Below are positions 42,092-50,817 of a DNA stretch of 64,000 nt, one piece after another (position 1 is the stretch's first letter; each line of letters begins with the position of its first letter). Source of the DNA: WHSW01 sp963722175 (lineage in GTDB: Bacteria; Actinomycetota; Thermoleophilia; Solirubrobacterales; 70-9). Made by a program: the position numbers and the translations under genes. The stretch lies in assembly GCA_963722175.1 (NCBI GenBank), contig CAVRKA010000005.1:1-64000 (forward strand), read 5' to 3'. The notes under the pieces were generated by a model, which was not told where the DNA came from, made no database searches, and saw only the letters and a program-made list of their open reading frames with translations.

Positions 42092-43332
42092 GGCCGCTCG
42101 CGGTTAAGGCTACCGCGCCGGTCCCAGACGGCGATCAGGGCGATCAGCAGCAGCGCCAGAACCCCGATCGCGATCGCCCAGGCGACCAGCCGGGGCCCCG
42201 GGACGGCGGCGTCATAACGCTCGACCAGACTCGCGGCCGAGGCCGATGCGGTCGCCGCCAGCGGCGTCCTGCCGACCGCGTCACCGTCGACGCGGACGAT
42301 CGCCTCGCCGAGCCGTTCGCCCTCGGCGACCGGACCGTCGACCTCGGCGGGCGCCCGCACCTGGGTCTCTATTTGCTGGCCCTTGCGCACGGTGATCCGC
42401 ACCTCGTCGGTCGGCGCCAGCCCGACCTCGACGTCGCGGTCGGCGATTGCCACCTCGGTCACCGGCCTGCCCCTGCGGACCGGGGTCCGCCGGTCGTAGA
42501 GCGAGAAGCCGTACTCGAGCAGCTGCAGGCTCGCCGAATCGCGCTCGGACTCGGTCGGCGCCCCGAGCACCGCCGAGACGAGCTCGGTGCCATCGCGCCT
42601 CCCCGAGGCGACGAGCACGTTGCCGGCGTCGATCGTGTAGCCGGTCTTCACGCCGTTGACCCAGGGCACGGTCTGGACGAGGACGTTGCGGTTGACGAGC
42701 GCGCGCGGATGGGCGCCGCTCTGGGTCGTGGTCGAGGCGGTGTCGAAGATCTGCCGGAAGAGCGCGTCCTTGCGCAGCTCGGTCGCCAGCTCGACGAGGT
42801 CGGCGGCGCTCGAGTAGTTGCCGGGCTCGTCGAGCCCGATCGGGTTGCTGTAGGAGGTGTCCTCGAGCCCGAGGCCGCGAGCGGCCTCGTTCATCTCGGC
42901 GACGAACGCGTCCTCGGACCCGGCGGCGCCCTGGGCCAGTGCCTCGGCGGCGTCGTTGCCGGAGACGAGCAGCAGCCCGTAGAGCAGGTCGCGCACCTTG
43001 ATCCTCTCTCCCGCCTCGAGCCCGAGCAGTGACTCCGCCGGCAGCGCCGCATACGGGGGCGCGACCACGGTCTCACCCAGCTTCAGGTCGCGGCGGGCGA
43101 CGTAGGCGGTCATCAGCTTGGTGGTCGAAGCGATCGCCCGCTCCGATCCGGCCCGGTGGGACGCCAGGACGGCGCCGTCGTCGGCGTCGACGAGCACCCA
43201 GGCGGCGGCCGGGAGGTCGCGCGGCGGCTCGGGCGCCGCCCGCGCGGGGGCGGCGGAGGCGGCCGCGGCCAGCAGGGTGAGCGCGAGGGCGACTCGGCTC
43301 GCCCGGGTCAGCCGTTGGCGAGCGCCCTGCAA
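42088..43332 (-). CDS. D-alanyl-D-alanine carboxypeptidase (DacA/PBP5-like)
   Basis: 414 residues from a TTG at 43332, inside the end of the LysM gene; no ATG or GTG stands between it and the signal peptide (SRVALALTLLAAAASAAPAR). The penicillin-binding motifs are S69-x-x-K72 (ASTTKLM), S124-G-N126 (LLVSGNDAAE) and K229-T-G (GVKTGYT). A beta-rich stalk follows, then a C-terminal helix (LVAWAIAIGVLALLLIALIA) with a basic tail anchors it to the membrane. It trims the terminal D-Ala from peptidoglycan stems. The overlap with the LysM gene suggests coupled expression of two envelope proteins. Confidence 0.92.
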   Translation of the reverse strand: MQGARQRLTRASRVALALTLLAAAASAAPARAAPEPPRDLPAAAWVLVDADDGAVLASHRAGSERAIASTTKLMTAYVARRDLKLGETVVAPPYAALPAESLLGLEAGERIKVRDLLYGLLLVSGNDAAEALAQGAAGSEDAFVAEMNEAARGLGLEDTSYSNPIGLDEPGNYSSAADLVELATELRKDALFRQIFDTASTTTQSGAHPRALVNRNVLVQTVPWVNGVKTGYTIDAGNVLVASGRRDGTELVSAVLGAPTESERDSASLQLLEYGFSLYDRRTPVRRGRPVTEVAIADRDVEVGLAPTDEVRITVRKGQQIETQVRAPAEVDGPVAEGERLGEAIVRVDGDAVGRTPLAATASASAASLVERYDAAVPGPRLVAWAIAIGVLALLLIALIAVWDRRGSLNRERP

Positions 43333-43715
43333 CCGTCCGGGACCAGATCGACGCAGTTCTGCGCCTGGAGCTCGAACGAGTCGAGGTTCGGGTTCAGCTC
43401 CTGCAGGCGCTGAACGGAGATGCAGGTCTTGGCGGCGATCGCCGTGAAGTTGTCGCCCTCCTTGACCACGTAGAACCCGTCCTTGACCGCCTGATCGGCG
43501 TCGGGCTCGCAACCGGTGTCCGTCGTCTCCACGTTCGACCCCGTCGAGCCGCTGTCGTCGTCGTCGGACGAGAGCGTCCCGCTGATCACGAGCACGATCG
43601 CGGCCGCGACCGCGATCAGGAGCAGGGGCGCGAGAACTCGGGCGGTCCAGCTGGTCGGCTTGGATCTTCGCTCCGGACGGGCATCGGGGCCGAAATCGTA
43701 GGCGGTTACCGGCAC
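43308..43715 (-). CDS. Membrane-anchored LysM protein
   Basis: 135 residues from GTG 43715, chosen because the longer frame upstream is Arg/Pro-rich noise. A short cytoplasmic part (TAYDFGPDARPERRSKPTSW) precedes one helix (VLAPLLLIAVAAAIVLVISG), an acidic Ser/Asp linker (SSDDDDSGSTGS), and a single LysM module (GFYVVKEGDNFTAIAAKTCI ... LQELNPNLDS). The cysteines in the module and tail probably form disulfides. It would bind peptidoglycan from the membrane. Confidence 0.85.
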   Translation of the reverse strand: MPVTAYDFGPDARPERRSKPTSWTARVLAPLLLIAVAAAIVLVISGTLSSDDDDSGSTGSNVETTDTGCEPDADQAVKDGFYVVKEGDNFTAIAAKTCISVQRLQELNPNLDSFELQAQNCVDLVPDGCRALANG

Positions 43716-43808
43716 TGGGTAGCGCGGTGGGTATCTCAGATGATTGATTCCATGCCCCGGCGTGCGCGGGGGCGCACGGGACCGAGCTGGGCGCGGCGAT
43801 CGGGCGAA

Positions 43809-43830
43809 GCCCATGCTGTTGTGCATGGGC
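43809..43830. other. Hairpin in the pyrF-LysM gap
   Basis: GCCCATG (43809-43815) pairs with CATGGGC (43824-43830) around an 8-base loop in the 184-base gap between pyrF and the LysM gene. No T-run follows on either strand, so a terminator is not assured; an RNA element is possible. Confidence 0.3.
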
Positions 43831-43899
43831 GAGTCCCGAGCGGCGCGAGCCAGCGACGGTATCCGTGCGTCATCCGCGTGCGTCGCGGTGTGGGATCAC

Positions 43900-44718
43900 T
43901 CATCTCGAGCGGGTGGCGCTTTGCGAAGCGGCCCAGACGCGGTCACGCAGCTCGGCCGCTGCGGCGGCGGGGTCTGCGGCCGCCCCGATCGAGCGCGAGG
44001 CCGGGACCAGCACCGACGCCGGATCCGCGCCAAACGCCGGCCCGAGCTCGGCGGGATCTCCGCCCTGGGCGCCGACCCCGGGAACGAGCAGGATCGAATC
44101 CGGCATCAGCGCGCGCAAGCTCGCGAAGTGGCGCGGCTCGGTTGCGCCGACAACCGCCCCCATCCCGCTCAGGCCCGACTCGCCGGCCAGTCGAGCGGCC
44201 CGCTCGGCGACCATCCCCGCGAGGTGCTCGTGCAGCGGCGCTCCGTCCGCCTGCCGGTCGAAGAGGTCGGCGGCCCCGGGGTTGGAGGTGCGCACGAGGA
44301 CGAAAACGCCGCCGCCCGCGGCCTCGGCCGCAGTCACGAACGGTTCGAGCGCGTCGCCGCCGAGCAGCGGGCTGACCGTTGCGGCGTCGGCGCCGAGCGT
44401 CACGAAGAGCGCTTCCGCGTAGACCGCCGCAGTGTGCGGGACGTCACCGCGCTTGCCGTCGGCGACCACCAGCAGATCGGCCTCACGGGCGGCGGCGACC
44501 ACCTGCTCGAGCGCTCCCCACCCCGCGCGGCCGAGCCGCTCGAAACAGGCGAGCTGCGGCTTGACCGCGACGCAGGCCGGGCCCGCGACGCCGATGAGCG
44601 CACGGCACTCCTCGGCGACCGCCTCGGCGTCGTCGCCGACGGGGTCGAGGCCGAGGCAGACCTGGCTGCGACGCTCGGAGACGAGCGTCGCGAGCCGGTC
44701 GGCAAACGGCGCGGTCAG
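43900..44718 (-). CDS. pyrF: Orotidine 5'-phosphate decarboxylase (type 2)
   Basis: 272 residues. The type 2 signature DGKRGDVPHTAAVYAEALF carries the catalytic Lys/Asp. Other blocks are VSPLLGGDALEPFV, VLVRTSNPGAADLF and LLVPGVGAQGGDPAELGPAF. The N-terminus that matches the family (TAPFADRLATLVSERRSQVC, then LGLDP) begins at a CTG (44718); no ATG, GTG or TTG occurs in frame between the upstream stop and that point, and the next GTG at 44502 would remove the first strand and helix. So the gene uses a CTG start or carries a base error there. It makes UMP. It begins 4 bases after the HU stop. Confidence 0.9.
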   Translation of the reverse strand: MTAPFADRLATLVSERRSQVCLGLDPVGDDAEAVAEECRALIGVAGPACVAVKPQLACFERLGRAGWGALEQVVAAAREADLLVVADGKRGDVPHTAAVYAEALFVTLGADAATVSPLLGGDALEPFVTAAEAAGGGVFVLVRTSNPGAADLFDRQADGAPLHEHLAGMVAERAARLAGESGLSGMGAVVGATEPRHFASLRALMPDSILLVPGVGAQGGDPAELGPAFGADPASVLVPASRSIGAAADPAAAAAELRDRVWAASQSATRSR

Positions 44719-44722
44719 ACGA

Positions 44723-44998
44723 TCAGCCGCCCTTGACCCTCGACTTCAGGCCGGCGCCCGCGGAGAACTTCGGCACCTTGCCGCCCGCGATCGTGATCCG
44801 CTCACCGGTGCGCGGATTGACGCCCTGGCGCGGCCCACGCTCGGCGACGCTGAACTTGCCGAACCCGGTAAAGCTGATCTCCCCACCCCCTGCGAGCGTG
44901 TCTGTGATCCCGTCGAGGACGGCTTCGACTGCGTCACCCGCGGCCTTCTTGGTATCGAAGTTGCCGGCGATCTGATCGACGAACTCGGACTTGGTCAA
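44723..44998 (-). CDS. hup: HU family DNA-binding protein
   Basis: 91 residues from TTG 44998, fixed by a strong Shine-Dalgarno just upstream and by the family N-terminus (TKSEFVDQIA). The HU core is complete: ISFTGFGKFSVAERGPRQGV, the DNA-gripping arm NPRTGERITI and the end GGKVPKFSAGAGLKSRVKG. It lacks the long Lys/Ala-rich tail of mycobacterial HU. It bends DNA as a dimer in the nucleoid. Confidence 0.95.
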   Translation of the reverse strand: MTKSEFVDQIAGNFDTKKAAGDAVEAVLDGITDTLAGGGEISFTGFGKFSVAERGPRQGVNPRTGERITIAGGKVPKFSAGAGLKSRVKGG

Positions 44999-45002
44999 TT
45001 TT

Positions 45003-45012
45003 CCTTCCTCCT
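45003..45012 (-). promoter_or_regulatory. Strong ribosome binding site of hup
   Basis: AGGAGGAAGG on the minus strand, with AGGAGG 8 bases before the TTG. It decides the TTG as start over any longer reading of the frame. Confidence 0.8.
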
Positions 45013-45089
45013 GGCTATGCGCGTCGGTTAATGATCGCCGGGCAGCGTAACAGCGGCCCTCGACGGCTATCCCGTGCGTGCCGCAGGCG

Positions 45090-46488
45090 TCAGCTCGCGG
45101 CGGCGGGCACGGCCGGGCGCAGGTCCTGGTCGAGCAACATCTCCACGACCTCCTCGCCCTGGCGAACCGCGTAGTTGGTCCCCCGGTCGTCGGGATAGAC
45201 CTGGGTCGTGTTGGCGAGCAGCAGCCCGTCGACGGGGGTCGCCAGCGGCGGCATCCGGTCGCGGTGGTTCGGCAGCACCACCGGCTGGCCCGCGGGCTCG
45301 CGGAAGAGCCAGCTCTGCTTGATCCAACTCCGCTCGTAGCCGGGGTTGACGCGTCGCATGCCCGGCTCGTAGAAGTCGAGCAGCTCGTCCATCTCGAGCC
45401 CGAGGAGCTCATGATCGCGTGGCAGGTAGTTGGCGACGTAGAGGAAGTGGCGACCGTCGTAGCGCTCGATCGGGACCAGGTTCGCCTGCTCGATCAGGCC
45501 GATGAACCCGAGCTCCGTGTCGGCGACGTTGGTCCAGTAGGAGGGATGGAACTTCCGGTCGAGCTCGATCAGCAGGCAGAGCGCCGCGAAGTACTCGATC
45601 GAGCGCGTCCTGTCCAGGTACGCGTCGCCGATCTCGGCGGCGAGGTCGGGGTCGAGCAGCTCGCTCGAAGACGTCCGACGGCAGCGCGGCGATCACCGCG
45701 TCGTAGCGCTCGGGAACCCCGGAGGGCTCGAACCCGCGCGGGTCGTGGCCGCGGCGGAACGAGTTGGGCGCGCCCGGCGTGACCACGAAGCCGCCGCCCT
45801 CGTCGCGCGCCACGCGAGCCGCCGGGCGGTCGATGAACACCCGGCCGCCGTGCTGCTCGATCAGGTCGCGGAGGCGGATGAAGATCGACTCGAAGCTGCC
45901 CTTCGGGTAGACGAGCAGCTCGCCTTTCGCCTCCTCCCCGGTCACCTGGCGACGGTTGCGCAGCTTCGCCCAGAGCCAGGACATCGAGATCCGGTCGGCC
46001 TGGTCGCGGAACTTCCCGTAGAGCAGCGGTCCCCAGATGTGCTCCCAGGCCTGCTTGCCCATCACCCGCTCGACCCAGGCGCGGATCGTGATCCCCTCGT
46101 AGGGCTCAACCGAGTGGGCGCGGCGCTGCAGCCACAGCGCCCCGAACCCCACCCGGATCCGCGACGGCAGCGACATCGGCTTGAAGCGCAGCAGGTCGAG
46201 CGCGGTCGTGAACGGGTGCAGCTCGCCGTTGCGGAAGATCGCGACGGAGGACTTCCAGGTCTCGAGCTCGCAGTCGATCTCCTCGCAGAGCTCCGCCATG
46301 TCGACGTCGCTCGTGAACAGGACGTGGTAGTAGCGCTCGAGCAGTACCCCGCCGCCGACGTCAATCGTCGCCGCCTGGCCGCCGAGGCCGGGCCAGCGCT
46401 CGTAGACGTCGGTCTCGTGACCGAGCTTCGCGAGGCGGTGGGCAGCGGTGAGGCCGGCGGCGCCGGCGCCGAGGACGGCGACCCTCAT
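45090..46488 (-). pseudogene. FAD-dependent amine-oxidase-like protein, one frameshift
   Basis: ATG 46488 starts a classic FAD-binding fold (VAVLGAGAAGLTAAHRLAKL, then YERWPGLGGQA). Typical parts of the protoporphyrinogen-oxidase/UDP-galactopyranose-mutase-like group follow (YYHVLFTSDVDMAELCEEID, WGPLLYGKFRDQADRISMSW, YPKGSFESIFIRL). The frame is lost at about 45661-45668 after ALPSDVFE. The next frame continues LLDPDLAAEIGDAYL to DGLLLANTTQVYPDDRGTNY (FAD-binding end) and stops at 45090. Repaired length is about 465 aa. Such enzymes are common in actinobacterial glycan clusters; the substrate is unknown. One extra base in 1.4 kb may be an error rather than decay. Confidence 0.75.
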
Positions 46489-46595
46489 CGGGGTGCCCGC
46501 GCGAGCACGATCGGCTGTCGGTGGAGCGGCAAATCGGGGAGCATAATGGCGGATCGCAGCTAAGCTCCCGCGCGCTCACGGCCCGTAGCGGGCCG

Positions 46596-48659
46596 CTACG
46601 GGGGCGCACGGTAGAGGCTCAGGGTGGGGCTCTCGGCGACCGGCTCGAAGCCGGCTGCTTCCGCCCAGTCCTGCTCGGGAACCCGTGGCTGCGGATCGCG
46701 CCCGCGGCCGATCACCAGCAGGTCGGGATCGCGCTCGCGCAGCGCTGCGGTGAACTCGCCGCGCTCGGTGTAGGCGCGCAGGGTGCCGTCGACGAACTCG
46801 CCCACGTAGGCGACCTCGTTCTCGAACCGGGGGCCGAACGCGGGCAGCGCGGGCGAGAAGGCGTCGGTCCAGCGGCCCGCGAGCCCGACCCCGGCGCCGG
46901 CCGGGGCGTTGGCGCGGATCCAGTCCGCGGTCGCGTCGATCCCCGTGTAGCGCTGTTCGAGGAAGCGGCGCTGGAGCTCCCAGCCGCCGACGAGGACGGC
47001 CGCAAGCGCGAGCAAGGCCGCGGCGCCGAGCGCGGCGAGCGGCGGACGCCGCTCCCCCGGTCGCCGCGCGATCCAGCCCGCGGTCGCCGCAAGCACCAGG
47101 ATCAGCGCCGCCCAGGCCCAGTCGCGCCACGCGAGCTCGGCGTCGGTGAGCTCGCCTGCGCCGGCGAGGCGGATCCCGTCCCAGATCGCCACCAGCGCCA
47201 GGGCCGAGAACGCGATCGGTCCCCAGCGGACGGCGCCGATGGCGGCGGCGATCAGGACGAGCGCCAGCAGCAGGGCCGGAACCAAATAGCGGGCGTCGGC
47301 GTAGACCAGCGTCGGCTCGCCGGGGGCGCCCCCCGCCGTGTACGGGGTAACGCTGTAAGCGGCCGCAATCAGCAGCGCCGCCGCCAGCACGGCGATCAGC
47401 GCGCCGCGATCGAGCCGCGCCCGGACCGGGCCGATCAGCGCCGCGGCGACCGCGACCAGACCCGCGACGACGAGCGGCCCGACGAGGGCGAATGCATCGC
47501 GGTACTGGGGCAGGATGTAGTCGGCCCAGACCTCGGGCTCGGTCACGTATCCGGCGATCGTCGACCCGGCCGCCTCGCGGACCACGTCGACGGGCGCCGA
47601 GAAGATCGTCACGCCGAGCGCCTCGACCTCGACCGGGTAGACCGGGTTGCCCGACTGGATCCAGTTGCGCAGCATCCAGATCCCGCCCGTGAGCGCGATC
47701 AAGCCGATCAGCACGGCGCCGTGGCGCGCCACTCGGCGCCACGGCGCGCCCTCGATCCGCGTGCCCGCGGCCCAGACCGCGAACACGACGGCCACGGCGG
47801 AGACCCCGTACCACTTGGTGCCGAATGAGAGGCCGAGCGCAAGGCCGGCGAGCACCAGGTCGGAGGTCGCGGCCGTGCGCCGGTGGCGGAGCAGGAAGAG
47901 GACGCCGACCGCGAGCCCGAAGACCATGATCACGTCGGGGAAGCTGTTGGCGAGCGTCGGCAGGGCGACGATCGGCATCGCGAGCAGCAGCGAGCCGGCA
48001 GTCGCGGCCGCGGGGCGCGAGGCGCCGAGCTCGAGCGCCAGCCCGTAGGCGGCGAGGCCGCAGAGCAGGTAGTACGCGTACGGGAGCAGGTGCGAGAGGA
48101 AGTCGCTGTGCCAGGGCAGGATCGCGGCCAGCAGCACGACGTCGCCGTTGTTCGGATAACGCCCCGGCGAGACGTCGGGGACGAACTCGTGCACCCCCCA
48201 GATCGACCCCTCCTGGATCCAGCTCGCGATCCCCGGGAGGTGGAAGTTGAGGATGTCGACCGAGCCCGGAGCGAGGAAGAGCCGATCGGCGCCGAAGGCC
48301 AGCGTCGCCGCGACCACCGAGATCACGCAACCCGCGGCGAGGGCCTCGGCCGCCCTCCCGGCGGAGGGAGGATCGGGCCCGGGCTCGGGCGCGCCGCCGG
48401 CGGGGCGCAGGAGCAGCGCCGCAAGCAACCAGGCTCCGGTGCAGACGAGCACCGACCCCCTGCCGAGCAGGCCGAGCGCCCCGGGGACGAGATGCACCGC
48501 GAGCAGCCCGAGCGTGATCAGGAGGGCCAGCGCCAGCGCCCGCGGCGCGGCGCGCAGCGCCGGGAGCCGCCGGCGGCCGATGATCACCGCTCCCCCCGTC
48601 ACACCGCCGGCCATGGCGACGAAGACGGCGAAGCCACCGAGGTACTGGCCCCACTCCAT
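46596..48659 (-). CDS. Polytopic membrane glycosyltransferase-like protein (GT39/GT83-like)
   Basis: 687 residues with about 13-15 predicted helices and a soluble C-terminal end. The first large outside loop has FHLPGIASWIQEGSIWGVHE and DVSPGRYPNNGDVVLLAAIL, placed like the catalytic acidic loop of lipid-phosphosugar-dependent transferases. Later segments include FGTKWYGVSAVAVVFAVWAA and MLRNWIQSGNPVYPVEVEAL, a motif common in this group. The C-terminal part (GIDATADWIRANAPAGAGVG ... DLLVIGRGR) resembles the soluble tail of membrane mannosyl or arabinosyl transferases. Donor and acceptor are unknown. Confidence 0.7.
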   Translation of the reverse strand: MEWGQYLGGFAVFVAMAGGVTGGAVIIGRRRLPALRAAPRALALALLITLGLLAVHLVPGALGLLGRGSVLVCTGAWLLAALLLRPAGGAPEPGPDPPSAGRAAEALAAGCVISVVAATLAFGADRLFLAPGSVDILNFHLPGIASWIQEGSIWGVHEFVPDVSPGRYPNNGDVVLLAAILPWHSDFLSHLLPYAYYLLCGLAAYGLALELGASRPAAATAGSLLLAMPIVALPTLANSFPDVIMVFGLAVGVLFLLRHRRTAATSDLVLAGLALGLSFGTKWYGVSAVAVVFAVWAAGTRIEGAPWRRVARHGAVLIGLIALTGGIWMLRNWIQSGNPVYPVEVEALGVTIFSAPVDVVREAAGSTIAGYVTEPEVWADYILPQYRDAFALVGPLVVAGLVAVAAALIGPVRARLDRGALIAVLAAALLIAAAYSVTPYTAGGAPGEPTLVYADARYLVPALLLALVLIAAAIGAVRWGPIAFSALALVAIWDGIRLAGAGELTDAELAWRDWAWAALILVLAATAGWIARRPGERRPPLAALGAAALLALAAVLVGGWELQRRFLEQRYTGIDATADWIRANAPAGAGVGLAGRWTDAFSPALPAFGPRFENEVAYVGEFVDGTLRAYTERGEFTAALRERDPDLLVIGRGRDPQPRVPEQDWAEAAGFEPVAESPTLSLYRAPP

Positions 48660-48695
48660 CCGGGATTAGGCTATCCCGGCCGGCGCCGCCGGGGA

Positions 48696-49805
48696 TCAGT
48701 ACTCGCGCGACCTGGACCCGGTCAGCGAGGCGTAGACGGACTCGTAGCCGCCGACGACCTCGTTCCAGTCGTACGCGGCCGCGTGCGAGCGGCACCGCTC
48801 GGCGGTGGCAGGGTCGGCGCCGAGGTCGAGCGCCTCCTCGAGCGCCCGCGTCAGGTCGGCCTCATCGTCGGGCTCGAACAGGCGGCCGATCCGCTCGTCG
48901 GCGACGATCTCCGGGGCCGCTCCGGAGCGGGCGGCGACGACCGGGGTTCCGGCCGCCAGCGACTCGATCAGGACGAGCCCGAAGGCCTCCTCGACGGAGG
49001 GCAGGACGGTGGCGCTCGCGGCCGCGTAGGCACCGGCGAGCGCGGCTGTCGTGCGGGGGTCGATCGAATCGACCCCGGCGGCGAGGGCCGGCCCGGCGCC
49101 GCTCATCACCGGATCGCGGCCACCGGCAAGCACGAGCCGCGCTTGCGGTCGCCGGCGATGGACCTCCTTCCACGCACCGAGCAGGAGCTCTCCACGCTTG
49201 CGCGGGTCGCCGAGGCTGGCCGCGCAGAACACGGTCGGCCGGTTCGAGGTCGAGGGGTCGGCAAAGGCCGAAGTGACCACGCCGGGAGCGAGGACGCACG
49301 GTTCGCGCAGTAGGTAGCGACGGAACGGATCGGCGGCCGCCTCGCTGAGCACGGTGCACTCGTCGGCGCCGGCGGCGACCGAGCGCAGCATCTCGAGCCG
49401 GTAGCGGCGCGCGACGAGGTACTGCCGGGTCGGGATCCCGTGGAGCGTCGCGACCACCGGCGGGCCACCCCGGCGGCGGAGTTCGGTGGCCACCCAGGCA
49501 TCGATCGGAAAGAACGCGTGGACGACATCGAACGACCCCCGCCGGAGGCGGCGGACGAGGCCCGGTGCGGTGACCAGGTGGTACTCGTAGAGGCGGGCAC
49601 CGGGGGGCTCCGGAGGGCGCCGGCCGCGGATCACCCGGACCCCTTCCTCGGTCGACGCCGTCGTCGGCCCGCGATGGCTCGTGAGCAGGGTCACCTCGTG
49701 GCCGCGCCGCGCCAGGGCGACGCCGAGGTCGTGAACGACGCGCTCCGAGCCCCGTCGGACCTCTGGCCAGTAGGTCGGATGCAGAAGGGCGATCCTCATC
49801 GGCAC
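48696..49805 (-). CDS. GT4 family glycosyltransferase
   Basis: 369 residues, GT-B fold. The N-terminus RIALLHPTYWPEVRRGSERV with HDLGVALARRGHEVTLLTSH is the GT4 acceptor domain. The donor domain carries VLAGGRDPVMSG and the E-x7-E motif VEEAFGLVLIESLAAGTPVV. It transfers a sugar from a nucleotide donor in the cytoplasm. It is followed by the GT39-like gene and preceded by the GT2 at 49819 with a 13-base gap, so these are likely one transcript. Confidence 0.88.
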   Translation of the reverse strand: MPMRIALLHPTYWPEVRRGSERVVHDLGVALARRGHEVTLLTSHRGPTTASTEEGVRVIRGRRPPEPPGARLYEYHLVTAPGLVRRLRRGSFDVVHAFFPIDAWVATELRRRGGPPVVATLHGIPTRQYLVARRYRLEMLRSVAAGADECTVLSEAAADPFRRYLLREPCVLAPGVVTSAFADPSTSNRPTVFCAASLGDPRKRGELLLGAWKEVHRRRPQARLVLAGGRDPVMSGAGPALAAGVDSIDPRTTAALAGAYAAASATVLPSVEEAFGLVLIESLAAGTPVVAARSGAAPEIVADERIGRLFEPDDEADLTRALEEALDLGADPATAERCRSHAAAYDWNEVVGGYESVYASLTGSRSREY

Positions 49806-49818
49806 GGCGGCGGGTCGG

Positions 49819-50784
49819 TCAAATCACCAGCGCGCGGTGACGGGCCGAGCCGCGCAGCGCCGACCCGAGCTCGACCAGGTCGATCGCCAGGCGCGCCGGC
49901 ATGCGGGCCGCGAAGCGGGCGAGTCCGCCGGCGCTGCCCAGGCCGCGGCCACGGTTGTAGTCGAGGTTGTGCGCGAGAAAGGGAAGCGTGCCGACGGCGA
50001 GCGCGGCGGCCGGGCCGCCGCGGCGAGCCAGCGCCGCACCGACGATTCCCGCCGCCAACGCGGCGTGGGCGCGGTTGGCGAACCAGCGCCCGTAAAGCGC
50101 CGCGCGTTGCTCCGGATGGCGGGCGATCACCCGCGGCAGCCACTCCCGGCGGCGGGCCTCCGTCAGCGCCCGGGGCAGCGTTCGTGGGATCACCGCGTGC
50201 CGAACGAGTGCTTCGGGTGCGTAACGCACCGTGGCCCCGGCCTTGACGGCCCGCAGGCCGAGGTCCGTGTCCTCGCCCCACGGGAGCCCGAACTCGTCGT
50301 CGAAGCCCCCGACCAGTTCCAGGACCGCGCGCGGATAGGCGATGTTGCAGGACTCGTACCACGCGCTGGGGCTCTCGACCTCGACCGTTCGTGCCAAGCC
50401 GCTGAGCAGGTGTCTCTCATCCGGGTCGACCACGGTCCGCCCCTGAACCGCCGATCCGTCACCCGCCGCCGACAGCAACGCTTCGAGCCAGCCCGGCGCG
50501 GGCCGGCAATCGTCGTCGGTGAACGCGACCAGCGGCGCTCCGCCGGCTCGCCAGCCGTGGTTTCGCTGCGCCGCGGGACCGGCGCTCGGGGCCGTCTCGA
50601 AGCGAACGGCGAGGCCATCCGGTGCGGTGGCGAACGGGCCCTCCGCCCCCGGGGCGCGGACGACGACGACCTCGAAGCGCTCCCGACCGAGAGTCTGGTC
50701 CGCGAGCGCCTCGAGCGCGAACCGCAACCGCGTCTCGCGCCGGTAGGTGGGGATCACCACCGCGATCTCGGTCACCCCGGGCAA
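49819..50784 (-). CDS. GT2 family glycosyltransferase
   Basis: 321 residues. The GT-A domain begins IAVVIPTYRRETRLRFALEA. The metal-binding DxD is in PLVAFTDDDCRPAPGWLEAL, and the acceptor side is FGLPWGEDTDLGLRAVKAGA (the ED motif that supplies the base). A C-terminal helical hydrophobic region (about 255-300) may attach it to the membrane. The start may be the GTG three codons later (VTEIAVVIP). The specific sugar cannot be read. Confidence 0.88.
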   Translation of the reverse strand: MPGVTEIAVVIPTYRRETRLRFALEALADQTLGRERFEVVVVRAPGAEGPFATAPDGLAVRFETAPSAGPAAQRNHGWRAGGAPLVAFTDDDCRPAPGWLEALLSAAGDGSAVQGRTVVDPDERHLLSGLARTVEVESPSAWYESCNIAYPRAVLELVGGFDDEFGLPWGEDTDLGLRAVKAGATVRYAPEALVRHAVIPRTLPRALTEARRREWLPRVIARHPEQRAALYGRWFANRAHAALAAGIVGAALARRGGPAAALAVGTLPFLAHNLDYNRGRGLGSAGGLARFAARMPARLAIDLVELGSALRGSARHRALVI

Positions 50785-50817
50785 TCTAGCGGCGGACCTG
50801 TTCTTGGTCGTCGCCGG

